NCBI RefSeq assembly: GCF_016028255.1
Contig: NZ_CP065707.1
Span: 883,001 to 947,000 of the forward strand
DNA: 64,000 bases
Direction: 5' to 3'
Source of the DNA: Streptococcus oralis
GTDB lineage: Bacteria; Bacillota; Bacilli; Lactobacillales; Streptococcaceae
Shown: one piece after another, positions 16,648-26,165 of the stretch
How positions within the stretch are numbered: the first letter of the stretch is position 1
Layout of the letters: the number at the start of each line of letters is the position of its first letter
The notes under the pieces: model-generated
What the model was told of the DNA's origin: nothing
Seen by the model: the letters and a program-made list of their open reading frames with translations, nothing else
The model's database searches: none
Program-made: the position numbers and the translations under genes

Positions 16648-17991
16648 ATGATTAAAATTTACGACACCATGACCCGCAGCCTACGTGAATTTGTGCCCAT
16701 TGAAGAGGACAAGGTTCGCATGTATGTCTGCGGTCCGACGGTTTATAACTATATCCATGTCGGCAATGCCCGCTCAACAGTAGCTTTTGACACAGTTCGT
16801 CGCTATTTTGAGTATCGGGGATTTGAGGTCAATTATATTTCCAATTTTACAGATGTAGATGATAAGATTATTAACCGTGCCAAGGAAGAAGGCATCACGC
16901 CTCAGGAGGTTGCGGACAAGTACATCGCTGCCTTTCGTGAGGATGTGACGGCCTTGGGCGTGAAACCTGCGACTCACCATCCGCGTGTAGTGGAGTTTAT
17001 GGCTGATATCATTCGTTTTGTCGCTGACTTGATTGAAAAAGGTTATGCTTACGAGAGTCAAGGGGATGTTTACTTCCGTGTGGAAAAATCCCACAACTAT
17101 GCTAAATTGGCCAATAAAACCTTGGAAGATTTGGAACTAGGTGCATCAGGTCGTACAGATGAAGAAACGGCTCGTAAGGAAAATCCTGTAGACTTTGCTT
17201 TATGGAAAGCAGCCAAGCCAAGCGAGATTTCTTGGGATAGTCCTTGGGGAACTGGTCGTCCGGGTTGGCATATCGAGTGTTCGGTCATGTCAACAGAGAT
17301 TTTGGGAGATACCATTGACATTCACGGTGGTGGAGCTGATCTGGAGTTTCCTCATCACACCAACGAAATTGCCCAGTCAGAAGCCAAAACAGGCAAGACC
17401 TTTGCCAACTACTGGATGCACAATGGCTTTGTCAATATCGACAATGTCAAGATGTCCAAGTCTTTGGGGAATTTTATCACCGTACATGATGCCCTTAAAA
17501 CTCTTGATGGGCAAGTACTTCGTTTCTTCTTTGCGACACAACATTATCGTAAGCCTATCAACTTTACGGAAAAAGCAGTGCGTGATGCAGAGACAAATCT
17601 CAAGTATCTAAAGAACACCTACGAGCAACCATTTTCTGGGACTGTAGATGCTCAAGAGTTACAGGACTTTAAAGATAAGTTTGTAGCCGCTATGGATGAG
17701 GATTTCAACTCTGCCAATGGTATCACAGTAGTTTTTGAAATGGCCAAATGGATCAACTCAGGCAACTATGATGCAAGTGTTAAGGAAGCTCTTGCGGATA
17801 TGTTGGAGGTCTTTGGGATTGTTTTTCTTGAGGAAGTTTTGGATGCAGACATTGAAGCCTTAATCCAAAAACGCCAAGAAGCGCGTGCCAATCGTGACTT
17901 TGCGACAGCAGACCAAATCCGTGACCAATTGGCTGCTCAAGGAATTAAGCTACTTGACACCAAGGATGGAGTGAGGTGGACACGTGATTGA
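16648..17991 (+). CDS. cysS: Cysteinyl-tRNA synthetase CysS
   Basis: CysS charges tRNA-Cys with cysteine. I take the ATG at 16648 (MIKIYDTMTRSLREFVPIEE), 9 bases after a GAAGGGAG ribosome binding site, rather than the GTG three codons upstream. The 447-residue protein has the class I signatures HVGNARS (HIGH-type, about residues 37-43) and KMSKS (about 268-272). The zinc-site residues are in MYVCGPTVYNY and GWHIECSVMS. The gene overlaps mrnC by 8 bases. Confidence 0.97.
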   Translation: MIKIYDTMTRSLREFVPIEEDKVRMYVCGPTVYNYIHVGNARSTVAFDTVRRYFEYRGFEVNYISNFTDVDDKIINRAKEEGITPQEVADKYIAAFREDVTALGVKPATHHPRVVEFMADIIRFVADLIEKGYAYESQGDVYFRVEKSHNYAKLANKTLEDLELGASGRTDEETARKENPVDFALWKAAKPSEISWDSPWGTGRPGWHIECSVMSTEILGDTIDIHGGGADLEFPHHTNEIAQSEAKTGKTFANYWMHNGFVNIDNVKMSKSLGNFITVHDALKTLDGQVLRFFFATQHYRKPINFTEKAVRDAETNLKYLKNTYEQPFSGTVDAQELQDFKDKFVAAMDEDFNSANGITVVFEMAKWINSGNYDASVKEALADMLEVFGIVFLEEVLDADIEALIQKRQEARANRDFATADQIRDQLAAQGIKLLDTKDGVRWTRD

Positions 17992-18370
17992 TGTCAATCT
18001 CATTAACGGGATTGCGTTGGCTTTTGAGGGAGATGCAGTTTACTCCATGTATATTCGTCGCCATCTCATCCTTAAAGGCATAACCAAACCCAATAAACTC
18101 CACCAAGAGGCGACCAAGTATGTGTCAGCCAAGGCTCAGGCTCGCTTGATTGCCCTTATGTTAGAAGAGCAAGTCCTTACGGAAAAAGAAGAAGAAATCT
18201 ATAAACGTGGCCGCAATACCAATAGTCACACAAAGGCTAAAAATGCTGATGTGGTGACTTACCGTATGTCCACAGGTTTTGAAGCAGTCATGGGCTATCT
18301 CCATTTGACAGAAAATGTGGAGCGCTTAGAAACCTTAATCTCTTGGTGCATCCAAAAAGTGGAGGAGTAG
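17984..18370 (+). CDS. mrnC: Mini-ribonuclease III MrnC
   Basis: This 128-residue protein is the isolated catalytic domain of RNase III (Mini-III), which matures 23S rRNA in Firmicutes. It begins VIDVNLINGIALAFEGDAVY, carries RRGRNTNSHTKAKNA-like sequence in the middle, and has no double-stranded-RNA-binding domain. It starts with GTG inside the end of cysS and lies just 2 bases before the following HTH gene. The cysS-mrnC pairing is common in Firmicutes. Confidence 0.95.
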   Translation: MIDVNLINGIALAFEGDAVYSMYIRRHLILKGITKPNKLHQEATKYVSAKAQARLIALMLEEQVLTEKEEEIYKRGRNTNSHTKAKNADVVTYRMSTGFEAVMGYLHLTENVERLETLISWCIQKVEE

Positions 18371-18372
18371 AA

Positions 18373-19242
18373 ATGCTTGCAAAAGAATTACTAGACTGGT
18401 TTCCTGAGGCTCAGATTTCAGATCAGCCGATAGAGAAGCCAGGATATCTTACTCTTCCTCTGTCTTCGCAGCAGTGGATTTTACTGGAAGAGACCAATCT
18501 CACTGAGCGTGAAAAGCAGTTAATTTCCCTTTTGACCCAGCAGGAGCAGGCTCGTTCGCTCAATCCTTGGTATTCCTATCTGATTGAGGGGAAAGGGCAG
18601 GCACCTCAAACTTTTAAAAAGATTCAGCTGGTTTATTGTCATCTATCCTATTCTCAACAGGAGAATCTAGCTTCTTGGCTGGATATGATGCAGACCCTCT
18701 TTCCTAACTGCCAGACAGTGTTGCAGGTCGGAGTTCAGGACTATGTTTTTGTTCTCCAGCAAGATAAATACAGCCCAGTTCGCTCAATCTTATCCGATAC
18801 GATTGAAGCGGTTGAGTATGACTTTGGACTTCGTCTCTCTATCATGTTAGGCCAGGTTTGGTCTCAGACTGGGTATCAGGCCCTGTCAGATTTGATCCAA
18901 GCAGAGCGGGACTTGTTTAAGACTTGGTGGCGTCAAGGTCATCAAGGTGTTCATACTTTTTCACAACTCTATCTCTGGAGTCTTGGGGAAGGGCTGGTTG
19001 ACCATAGAATTATCAAAGAATACCTTCGTCAGTTGATTCTGGACCAAGATCAGATTCAGGAAATTATTCTTTCTCTCTGGGAAAACAGTGCTGTCTTAAC
19101 GAAAACAGCCCAACAACTCTACCTGCACCGTAATTCTCTCCAATACAAGATTGACAAATGGGAAGAATTGACAGGACTGCAGTTAAAAGAATTGACAGAT
19201 TTGACCTTATGTTATCAGTTGATTTTACCAGATATTCTCTAA
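18373..19242 (+). CDS. PucR-like helix-turn-helix protein beside msmK
   Basis: The start is taken at ATG 18373, 2 bases after the mrnC stop and behind GGAGGAG, giving 289 residues. The last ~60 residues (NSAVLTKTAQQLYLHRNSLQ, then YKIDKWEELTGLQLK) form the PucR C-terminal helix-turn-helix used by CdaR/PucR-type regulators. The first ~220 residues are not recognised and have no membrane segment. A terminator separates it from msmK. A role in sugar control is possible from its neighbour but unproven. Confidence 0.75.
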   Translation: MLAKELLDWFPEAQISDQPIEKPGYLTLPLSSQQWILLEETNLTEREKQLISLLTQQEQARSLNPWYSYLIEGKGQAPQTFKKIQLVYCHLSYSQQENLASWLDMMQTLFPNCQTVLQVGVQDYVFVLQQDKYSPVRSILSDTIEAVEYDFGLRLSIMLGQVWSQTGYQALSDLIQAERDLFKTWWRQGHQGVHTFSQLYLWSLGEGLVDHRIIKEYLRQLILDQDQIQEIILSLWENSAVLTKTAQQLYLHRNSLQYKIDKWEELTGLQLKELTDLTLCYQLILPDIL

Positions 19243-19278
19243 AGTTTTGTGCAAGTTGCACAGAACTTTTTTATTTTT
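19242..19278 (+). terminator. Terminator between the HTH gene and msmK
   Basis: AAGTTTTGTGCAA pairs with TTGCACAGAACTT across a single-base loop region, with one mismatch, and is followed by TTTTTATTTTTTT. Confidence 0.8.
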
Positions 19279-19299
19279 TTGTTCACCTTGCCATAGAAA

Positions 19300-19314
19300 T
19301 GTAAAGCGTTTTCA
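19300..19314. promoter_or_regulatory. cre-like catabolite repression site at msmK promoter
   Basis: TGTAAAGCGTTTTCA resembles the CcpA-binding cre consensus. The AAGCGTTTTCA half fits exactly, while the left part has one extra base. It lies just before a TATAAT box at 19317-19322, so CcpA binding would block or adjust msmK transcription. Confidence 0.6.
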
Positions 19315-19356
19315 TATATAATAAAACTATCAAAAAATAAAAGGAGTTCACCTTCC

Positions 19357-20487
19357 ATGGTAGAATTAAATCTTAAAAATATTTACAAAAAATATCCAAA
19401 CAGCGAACACTACTCAGTTGAAGACTTCAACTTGGACATCAAAGACAAGGAATTTATCGTTTTCGTAGGTCCTTCAGGATGTGGTAAATCAACAACTCTT
19501 CGTATGATTGCTGGTCTTGAAGATATCACAGAAGGTACTGCATCTATTGATGGCGTGGTTGTCAACGACGTGGCTCCAAAAGACCGTGACATCGCCATGG
19601 TATTCCAAAACTACGCTCTTTACCCACACATGACTGTATATGACAACATGGCTTTCGGTTTGAAATTGCGTAAATACAGCAAAGAAGACATCGACAAACG
19701 TGTACAAGAAGCGGCAGCAATTCTTGGTTTGAAGGAATTCTTGGATCGTAAACCTGCTGACCTCTCAGGTGGTCAACGTCAACGTGTTGCCATGGGTCGT
19801 GCCATCGTCCGTGATGCAAAAGTGTTCTTGATGGACGAACCTTTGTCAAACTTGGATGCCAAACTTCGTGTATCTATGCGTGCTGAAATTGCTAAGATTC
19901 ACCGTCGTATCGGAGCTACAACTATCTACGTAACCCACGACCAAACAGAAGCGATGACACTTGCAGACCGTATCGTTATCATGTCAGCAACTAAAAACCC
20001 AGCTGGTACAGGTACTATCGGACGTGTAGAACAAATCGGTACTCCTCAAGAAGTTTACAAAAACCCAGTTAACAAATTTGTAGCAGGATTCATCGGAAGC
20101 CCAGCTATGAACTTCATCAATGTGAAATTGGTTGGTAGCGAAATTGTTTCTGACGGTTTCCGCTTGAAAGTTCCAGAAGGTGCTTTGAAAGTTCTTCGTG
20201 ACAAAGGCTACGAAGGGAAAGAATTGATCTTCGGTATCCGTCCAGAAGATGTGAATGCAGAACCTGCTTTCCTTGAAACATTCCCAGAATCAGTGGTTAA
20301 AGCAACTATCTCAGTATCAGAATTGCTTGGTTCAGAATCTCACCTTTACTGCCAAGTTGGTAAAGATGAATTTGTTGCCAAAGTGGATGCTCGTGACTAC
20401 TTGCAAACAGGTGCGACAGTTGAACTCGGATTTGACTTGAACAAAGCACACTTCTTCGACGTAGAAACTGAAAAAACAGTTTACTAA
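19357..20487 (+). CDS. msmK: Multiple-sugar ABC transporter ATPase MsmK
   Basis: This 376-residue ATPase has Walker [10 protein letters not shown] (about residues 37-45), the signature [14 protein letters not shown], and Walker [15 protein letters not shown]-terminal regulatory OB-like domain (about 240-376) is typical of the MalK/UgpC/MsmK group. In streptococci MsmK is a shared ATPase that powers several carbohydrate importers encoded elsewhere, which fits its isolated position without permease genes. It has its own promoter with a cre-like site and ends at a terminator. Confidence 0.95.
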   Translation: MVELNLKNIYKKYPNSEHYSVEDFNLDIKDKEFIVFVGPSGCGKSTTLRMIAGLEDITEGTASIDGVVVNDVAPKDRDIAMVFQNYALYPHMTVYDNMAFGLKLRKYSKEDIDKRVQEAAAILGLKEFLDRKPADLSGGQRQRVAMGRAIVRDAKVFLMDEPLSNLDAKLRVSMRAEIAKIHRRIGATTIYVTHDQTEAMTLADRIVIMSATKNPAGTGTIGRVEQIGTPQEVYKNPVNKFVAGFIGSPAMNFINVKLVGSEIVSDGFRLKVPEGALKVLRDKGYEGKELIFGIRPEDVNAEPAFLETFPESVVKATISVSELLGSESHLYCQVGKDEFVAKVDARDYLQTGATVELGFDLNKAHFFDVETEKTVY

Positions 20488-20506
20488 GATAAATAAAATA
20501 ACAAAG

Positions 20507-20538
20507 CACTGCAGAGTCTCTCTTGCAGTGTTTTTCTT
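20507..20538 (+). terminator. msmK terminator
   Basis: CACTGCA (20507-20513) and TGCAGTG (20524-20530) form the stem, followed by TTTTTCTTTT. Confidence 0.9.
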
Positions 20539-20630
20539 TTAATTGCTTAGGCTAGGCATGAAAACAGGCTTTTCTAGTTTTAATATTCTTAAAAAAGTGA
20601 TAAAATGGTAGGAAGAATTGGAGAGAATAG

Positions 20631-22847
20631 ATGCCGAAAGAAGTGAATTTGACGGGCGATGAGGTTGTCGCTTTAACGAGAGAATATTTAACAAAGGAAG
20701 ACGTTGCTTTTGTACAAAAAGCATTGATTTACGCAGTTGATTGTCATAGTGGGCAGTTTCGCAAATCAGGTGAGCCCTATATTATCCATCCCATTCAGGT
20801 AGCAGGAATTCTAGCTAAGCTCAAGCTGGATGCCGTAACAGTTGCCTGTGGTTTTTTGCATGACGTGGTTGAGGACACAGAGGCGACACTGGATGACTTG
20901 GAGCGGGAGTTTGGCCATGATGTTCGGATTATCGTTGATGGAGTGACTAAGCTTGGTAAGGTTGAGTACAAATCGATTGAAGAGCAATTAGCGGAAAATC
21001 ACCGCAAGATGCTCATGGCCATGTCTGAGGATATCCGTGTTATCTTGGTCAAACTTTCTGACCGCTTGCATAACATGAGAACGCTCAACCACCTACGAAA
21101 GGACAAGCAGGAACGCATTTCCAGAGAAACCATGGAAATCTATGCTCCACTTGCTCATCGTCTGGGGATTTCCAGTGTCAAGTGGGAGTTGGAAGACCTA
21201 TCCTTCCGTTACCTCAATCCGACCGAGTTTTACAAGATCACTCACATGATGAAGGAAAAACGCAGAGAGCGTGAGGCTTTGGTCGATGAAGTAGTAACCA
21301 AGTTAGAGGAATACACTTCTGAACGCAATCTAAAAGGGAAAATCTATGGCCGTCCCAAGCATATCTACTCTATCTATCGCAAGATGCAGGATAAGAAGAA
21401 ACGCTTTGAGGAGATTTATGACCTGATTGCCATTCGCTGTATCTTAGACACTCATAGTGATGTCTATGCCATGCTTGGCTATGTTCATGAGCTGTGGAAA
21501 CCCATGCCAGGGCGTTTTAAAGATTATATCGCCAACCGTAAGGCCAATGGTTACCAGTCTATCCATACGACTGTCTATGGGCCAAAAGGGCCGATTGAAT
21601 TCCAGATTCGTACCAAGGAAATGCACGAGGTTGCTGAGTACGGGGTTGCGGCTCACTGGGCTTATAAAAAAGGAATCAAGGGGCAGGTCAACAGCAAAGA
21701 ATCAGCTATCGGGATGAACTGGATCAAGGAAATGATTGAGTTGCAAGACCAGGCTGATGATGCCAAGGAATTTGTCGAGTCTGTTAAGGAAGAGTATCTG
21801 GCGGAGGAGATTTACGTCTTTACCCCAGATGGTGCAGTTCGTTCACTTCCGAAAGATTCAGGCCCGATCGACTTTGCCTATGAAATCCATACCAAAGTCG
21901 GTGAAAAAGCAACTGGTGCTAAGGTCAATGGTCGTATGGTTCCTCTGACAACCAAGCTCAAAACTGGAGATCAGGTCGAAATTGTAACCAACCCCAACTC
22001 TTTTGGACCGAGTCGTGACTGGCTCAACATGGTTAAGACCAGCAAGGCACGCAACAAGATTCGTCAATTCTTTAAAAACCAAGACAAGGAATTGTCTGTT
22101 AATAAGGGACGCGAACTGCTGATTAATCAACTCCAAGAGAATGGCTATGTGGCTAATAAGTATATGGACAAGCGGCACATGGACCAAGTCCTTCAAAAGA
22201 CCAGCTACAAGACAGAAGACTCCCTCTTTGCTGCTATCGGTTTTGGAGAAATCAGTGCTATTACTGTCTTTAACCGTCTGACTGAAAAGGAACGCCGTGA
22301 GGAGGAACGTGCCAAAGCTAGGGCAGAGGCTGATGAGTTAGTTAAGGGTGGCGAGGTTAAGGTTGAGAATAAGGAGAAGCTCAAGGTCAAGCATGAGGGC
22401 GGTGTGGTAATCGAAGGCGCCTCAGGTCTCCTAGTACGGATTGCTAAGTGTTGTAATCCAGTGCCAGGTGATGACATTGTTGGCTATATTACCAAGGGTC
22501 GTGGTGTGGCTATTCACCGTGTGGACTGTATGAATCTCCGTGCCCAAGAAAACTATGAGCAACGTCTCCTTGATGTGGAATGGGAAGATCAATTCTCAAG
22601 CAAGGAATATATTGCCCACATCGATATCTACGGCCTCAACCGTACAGGTCTCTTAAATGATGTTCTGCAAGTTCTTTCCAACACAGCTAAGAATATCTCA
22701 ACCGTTAACGCCCAACCAACCAAGGATATGAAATTTGCTAATATCCATGTGTCCTTTGGAATCTCAAATCTCTCAACTCTAACGACAGTAGTTGATAAGA
22801 TTAAAAGTGTGCCAGAAGTCTACTCTGTCAAACGGACCAACGGCTAA
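20631..22847 (+). CDS. rel: Bifunctional (p)ppGpp synthetase/hydrolase Rel
   Basis: Rel makes and degrades the stringent-response alarmone (p)ppGpp. The 738-residue protein has the HD hydrolase domain (GFLHDVVEDTEATLDD near residues 81-96), the RelA/SpoT synthetase domain (GRPKHIYSIYRKMQDK near 240-256, then IYDLIAIRCILDTHSD), a TGS domain (VFTPDGAVRSLPKDSGPIDF) and a C-terminal zinc-finger/ACT region with CCNPVPGDDIVGYI. All domains appear complete. dtd follows after 18 bases, a conserved pairing in Firmicutes. Confidence 0.97.
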   Translation: MPKEVNLTGDEVVALTREYLTKEDVAFVQKALIYAVDCHSGQFRKSGEPYIIHPIQVAGILAKLKLDAVTVACGFLHDVVEDTEATLDDLEREFGHDVRIIVDGVTKLGKVEYKSIEEQLAENHRKMLMAMSEDIRVILVKLSDRLHNMRTLNHLRKDKQERISRETMEIYAPLAHRLGISSVKWELEDLSFRYLNPTEFYKITHMMKEKRREREALVDEVVTKLEEYTSERNLKGKIYGRPKHIYSIYRKMQDKKKRFEEIYDLIAIRCILDTHSDVYAMLGYVHELWKPMPGRFKDYIANRKANGYQSIHTTVYGPKGPIEFQIRTKEMHEVAEYGVAAHWAYKKGIKGQVNSKESAIGMNWIKEMIELQDQADDAKEFVESVKEEYLAEEIYVFTPDGAVRSLPKDSGPIDFAYEIHTKVGEKATGAKVNGRMVPLTTKLKTGDQVEIVTNPNSFGPSRDWLNMVKTSKARNKIRQFFKNQDKELSVNKGRELLINQLQENGYVANKYMDKRHMDQVLQKTSYKTEDSLFAAIGFGEISAITVFNRLTEKERREEERAKARAEADELVKGGEVKVENKEKLKVKHEGGVVIEGASGLLVRIAKCCNPVPGDDIVGYITKGRGVAIHRVDCMNLRAQENYEQRLLDVEWEDQFSSKEYIAHIDIYGLNRTGLLNDVLQVLSNTAKNISTVNAQPTKDMKFANIHVSFGISNLSTLTTVVDKIKSVPEVYSVKRTNG

Positions 22848-22865
22848 GATCTAGAAAGGATTTTT

Positions 22866-23309
22866 ATGAAAATCGTCGTTCAACGAGTCAAGAAAGCTCA
22901 AGTGAGTATTGAAGGTCAGGTTCAGGGAAAAATCAATCAAGGGCTTTTATTGCTGGTCGGTGTAGGCCCAGGGGACCAAGAGGAGGATCTGGATTACGCA
23001 GTCCGAAAGCTTGTCAATATGCGGATTTTTTCAGATGTAGAAGGCAAGATGAACCTGTCTGTTAAGGATATTGAGGGCGCAATTCTTTCTATTTCTCAGT
23101 TTACCCTCTTTGCAGATACTAAGAAGGGGAATCGTCCAGCCTTTACAGGTGCAGCCAAGCCGGATATGGCAGCTGACTTCTATGACGCTTTCAATCAAAA
23201 ACTAGCGCAAGAAGTGCCCGTTCAGACAGGCATCTTTGGAGCAGATATGCAGGTTGAGCTGATCAATGACGGACCAGTCACCATTATACTTGATACTAAA
23301 AATAGATAA
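22866..23309 (+). CDS. dtd: D-aminoacyl-tRNA deacylase Dtd
   Basis: Dtd removes D-amino acids (and glycine from tRNA-Ala) mischarged to tRNA. The 147-residue protein begins [15 protein letters not shown], carries the family's [15 protein letters not shown] motif (catalytic SQxTL) and ends with the NDGPVTI motif (GxP type). It is the second gene of the rel-dtd pair, behind an AAAGGA ribosome binding site. Confidence 0.97.
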   Translation: MKIVVQRVKKAQVSIEGQVQGKINQGLLLLVGVGPGDQEEDLDYAVRKLVNMRIFSDVEGKMNLSVKDIEGAILSISQFTLFADTKKGNRPAFTGAAKPDMAADFYDAFNQKLAQEVPVQTGIFGADMQVELINDGPVTIILDTKNR

Positions 23310-23312
23310 GAA

Positions 23313-23338
23313 AACCAAGCCAGTCGGCTTGGTTTTTG
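23313..23338. terminator. Terminator after rel-dtd
   Basis: AACCAAGCC-agtc-GGCTTGGTT is a perfect 9-bp stem followed by TTTG. It may also end minus-strand transcription of the small membrane-protein gene that starts downstream. Confidence 0.88.
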
Positions 23339-23339
23339 T

Positions 23340-23753
23340 TTATAGACACTCCCAGAAGGAGATATGTTTATCGTAAAAGTCTGGATAGTTTTCTCTTATG
23401 TGGCTAGCCATTATATAATAAAAAGTAGAATGACAAGAAGTAACGATTGGCATAAGAGAGGAAAATCGCTGATAACTGGTGAAGACTAAAAGGATCAATA
23501 ACAGAAGATCAACTGAGAGAATCCCTAAGTAGTAGAGGCGAATTTTTTTGTTCATCTGAGGATAAATCTCAGAGAAATGATGTTTGAGTCGGACAACCAA
23601 GCGAAATAGCAGTAGTGCCTGAGCAAGGATGAAAATAAAACCAGAGAGCAGGAGCCAGTCTACAGAGAGATCGGTTTTGGAGATAAAAAATGCTAATAGT
23701 AGTAAATCGGAGACTGCAATGGCTGCAAAATGGATTCTAAAGAGCTTTTTCAT
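23340..23753 (-). CDS. Hypothetical four-helix membrane protein
   Basis: This 137-residue protein has four hydrophobic stretches (about 8-24, 32-52, 72-91 and 96-115) joined by short charged loops and a polar C-terminus. It begins MKKLFRIHFAAIAVSDLLLL. No known motif was recognised. It is transcribed towards the rel-dtd terminator and has an AGGGAGG ribosome binding site just before the ATG. It has no operon partner. Confidence 0.7.
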   Translation of the reverse strand: MKKLFRIHFAAIAVSDLLLLAFFISKTDLSVDWLLLSGFIFILAQALLLFRLVVRLKHHFSEIYPQMNKKIRLYYLGILSVDLLLLILLVFTSYQRFSSLMPIVTSCHSTFYYIMASHIRENYPDFYDKHISFWECL

Positions 23754-23821
23754 AGGAAGACCTCCCTCTTTTATCTAGCTTCATTCTACACCAAACGAAT
23801 GGGAGTTACAAGCAAAATGAT

Positions 23822-23853
23822 AAAAAATCCCTGAAAGGAATTTCTTTCAGGAA
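23822..23853 (-). terminator. psaR terminator
   Basis: On the minus strand TCCTGAAAG pairs with CTTTCAGGGA and is followed by TTTTTT. Confidence 0.85.
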
Positions 23854-23860
23854 TAAGAGG

Positions 23861-24511
23861 TTAGTTGATTTTTTCGACATAGAGTTGTTTGGCGATATCG
23901 ATGCTAACTTGGAGGTCTTCACCTTTGTTGACCAGTGTAAAAGTATTGGAAAAATTATCAAACTGTTTGACTTGGAGTTGGTCACCGATATGAATTTCAT
24001 GCTTTTCTAGATATTTGAGTAGATCAAAGCTATCATGAACCCGAGTCAGGAGATAGGTTCCAGCCTCTTTGGTATCTGCTAGAGGTAGGTTGTTGATCTC
24101 AACCAAGAGTTCTCCTTTAACAGGAATAGTTCCACCGTGGGGACAGGTTTGAGGGAAGCCAAGCAGTTTATCCAATCTCTCCACAAAGAGGTCAGAGACA
24201 GTGTGCTCTAGGACCTCAGCTTCTTCGTGGATTTGATCGCTAGTATAGTCGAGATGGTGGACTAGAAAGACTTCAATCAAACGGTGTTTACGATAAAGCT
24301 CAGAGACCAGTTTGAGGCCAATATCTGTCAATAGATAGCCGTTCTCCTTGTCCTTGAGAATGAGATTTTCACTTTTCATGCGTTTGATCATCTCTGTTAC
24401 GGCAGGTGGAGAGACCTGCATACGGGCAGCAATTTCTTTATTGGTGATTTTTTGCATTTCCGTACCGATTTCATAAATACATTTTAGGTAGTCTTCTTTA
24501 TTTGGCGTCAT
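23861..24511 (-). CDS. psaR: Manganese-dependent DtxR-family repressor PsaR
   Basis: The 216-residue protein (starting MTPNKEDYLKCIYEIGTEMQ) has the DtxR/MntR winged helix (ITNKEIAARMQVSPPAVTEM), the metal-binding dimerisation domain (EAEVLEHTVSDLFVERLD and CPHGGTIP) and a C-terminal FeoA/SH3-like domain. I chose the ATG at 24511 because the nine residues before it do not fit the family. PsaR with Mn2+ represses the psaBCA uptake operon. It lies downstream of psaD and is set off by a terminator. Confidence 0.92.
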   Translation of the reverse strand: MTPNKEDYLKCIYEIGTEMQKITNKEIAARMQVSPPAVTEMIKRMKSENLILKDKENGYLLTDIGLKLVSELYRKHRLIEVFLVHHLDYTSDQIHEEAEVLEHTVSDLFVERLDKLLGFPQTCPHGGTIPVKGELLVEINNLPLADTKEAGTYLLTRVHDSFDLLKYLEKHEIHIGDQLQVKQFDNFSNTFTLVNKGEDLQVSIDIAKQLYVEKIN

Positions 24512-24548
24512 TCGTTCCCTCTTGTCTTTTCTCTCCATCTAGTATATC

Positions 24549-24571
24549 AAAAAAAGCTAGATTTCTCTAGC
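24549..24571 (-). terminator. Terminator after psaD/tpxD
   Basis: On the minus strand GCTAGA-gaaa-TCTAGC is followed by TTTTTTT. Confidence 0.85.
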
Positions 24572-24594
24572 CTTCTGCCCTAATGGCCTTGATT

Positions 24595-25089
24595 TTAGTC
24601 CAGTTCTTTCACTGCAGCAATAGCAGCTTCAAAGTCTGGTTCCGTGTTAATGTTGTCAACGTATTCCACATAACGGATGATATTGTCAGCATCGAGAACA
24701 AAGACGGCACGTGCAAGGAGATGCCATTCGTTGATCAAGAGGGCATAATCACGTCCAAAAGAATGATCAAAGTAGTCTGAAAGCATGATGGCATTGTCAA
24801 GACCCTCAGCCCCACACCAGCGTCCTTGGGCAAATGGTAGATCCATAGAAACGGTAAGAACGACGGTGTTGTCGAAGTTAGCTAGTTCCTGGTTGAATCG
24901 ACGTGTTTGTGTTGAGCAGATACCAGTATCGATAGAAGGGACAACACTCAAGACTTTTTTCTTTCCATCAAAGTCAGCTAGCGTTTTTTTAGAGAGATCG
25001 GTTGTCGTGAGAGAAAAGTCAAGTGCCTTGTCTCCGACTTGCAGTTGTTTACCTGTAAAGGTTACAGGATTTCCGAGAAAAGTGGTCAT
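24595..25089 (-). CDS. psaD: Thiol peroxidase PsaD (TpxD)
   Basis: This 164-residue peroxiredoxin of the Tpx family reduces hydrogen peroxide, important in peroxide-producing streptococci. It begins [20 protein letters not shown] and has the peroxidatic-cysteine motif [17 protein letters not shown]. It follows psaA across an attenuating terminator, so its transcription may come partly from psaBCA read-through. Confidence 0.95.
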   Translation of the reverse strand: MTTFLGNPVTFTGKQLQVGDKALDFSLTTTDLSKKTLADFDGKKKVLSVVPSIDTGICSTQTRRFNQELANFDNTVVLTVSMDLPFAQGRWCGAEGLDNAIMLSDYFDHSFGRDYALLINEWHLLARAVFVLDADNIIRYVEYVDNINTEPDFEAAIAAVKELD

Positions 25090-25165
25090 GAAACTACTCC
25101 ATTCTTTTTTCTTTTATTTTACCGAGAATTGTCAGATTTTTCCAATGATTTGACTGAAAAGTGTA

Positions 25166-25201
25166 AAAAAACGCCTGTTCATGTGAGAACGACGTTTTTA
25201 A
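25166..25201 (-). terminator. Terminator between psaA and psaD
   Basis: On the minus strand AAAACG..GTTC and GAAC..CGTTTT pair around a short loop with an internal mismatch, followed by TTT. It probably causes lower expression of psaD than of psaA. Confidence 0.7.
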
Positions 25202-25206
25202 ATGGA

Positions 25207-26139
25207 CTATTTTGACAAGCCTTCAGCAATTTTGTCAAGGTTGTATTTCATCATGCTGTAGTAGCTGTCACCTTCTTTACCTTCTTCAGCAATTGAGTCA
25301 GTAAAGATTTGTGCGTAAATTGGAATATTTGTGTCTTGTGAAACAGTCTTCATTGGACGGTCATCGACACTTGATTCAACAAAGAGTGATGGAACTTTTG
25401 TTTGGCGAAGCTTTTCAACCAAGGTCTTGATTTGTTCAGGAGTACCTTCTTCTTCCGTGTTGATTTCCCAGATGTAGGCACTTGGGACACCGTAGGCTTT
25501 AGAGAAGTATTTGAAGCATCCTTCGCTGGTTACGATGAGTTTCTTCTCAGCAGGGATATTGTTAAATTTCTCTTTGGCTTCCTTGTCCAGTTTGTCTAGT
25601 TTTTCAGTATAGTCTTTGAGATTTTTTTCGTAGAATTCCTTGTTGCTAGGATCCTTAGCGATGAGCTGTTTAGCGATATTTTTGGCATAAATCATCCCAT
25701 TTTCAAGGTTGAGCCAAGCGTGTGGGTCTTCTTTGCCTTTTTCGTTTTGACCTTCAAGGTAGATGATGTCTACGCCGTCACTAACTGCATAGTAGTCTTT
25801 GTTTTCAGTTTTCTTGGCATTTTCGACCAATTTGGTAAACCAAGCATTGCCACCTGTTTCAAGGTTGATACCGTTATAGAAAATCAAATCAGCTTGAGAA
25901 GTTTTCTTTACGTCTTCAGGAAGTGGTTCGTACTCGTGTGGGTCTTGACCAACAGGAACGATACTATGAAGATCAATCTTGTCACCAGCGATATTCTTAG
26001 TAATATCAGCGATGATAGAGTTAGTGGCTACAACTTTTAGTTTTTGGTTTGTAGATGCTGTGTCTTTTTTCCCGCTAGCACAGGCAGCTAATCCAATGAT
26101 AGAAAGAAAAAGAACGAGCAATGTACCTAATTTTTTCAT
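25207..26139 (-). CDS. psaA: Manganese ABC transporter lipoprotein PsaA
   Basis: PsaA is the surface Mn2+-binding lipoprotein of the PsaBCA importer. The 310-residue precursor has a lipoprotein signal peptide with the lipobox LAAC (Cys at residue 20). The metal-site segments are [30 protein letters not shown] and FTDSIAEEG, which carry the two His, Glu and Asp ligands known for PsaA. Gene order psaB-psaC-psaA is the pneumococcal one. Confidence 0.97.
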   Translation of the reverse strand: MKKLGTLLVLFLSIIGLAACASGKKDTASTNQKLKVVATNSIIADITKNIAGDKIDLHSIVPVGQDPHEYEPLPEDVKKTSQADLIFYNGINLETGGNAWFTKLVENAKKTENKDYYAVSDGVDIIYLEGQNEKGKEDPHAWLNLENGMIYAKNIAKQLIAKDPSNKEFYEKNLKDYTEKLDKLDKEAKEKFNNIPAEKKLIVTSEGCFKYFSKAYGVPSAYIWEINTEEEGTPEQIKTLVEKLRQTKVPSLFVESSVDDRPMKTVSQDTNIPIYAQIFTDSIAEEGKEGDSYYSMMKYNLDKIAEGLSK

Positions 26140-26165
26140 TAGATTCCTCCAGAAGGGTTTCCCCG

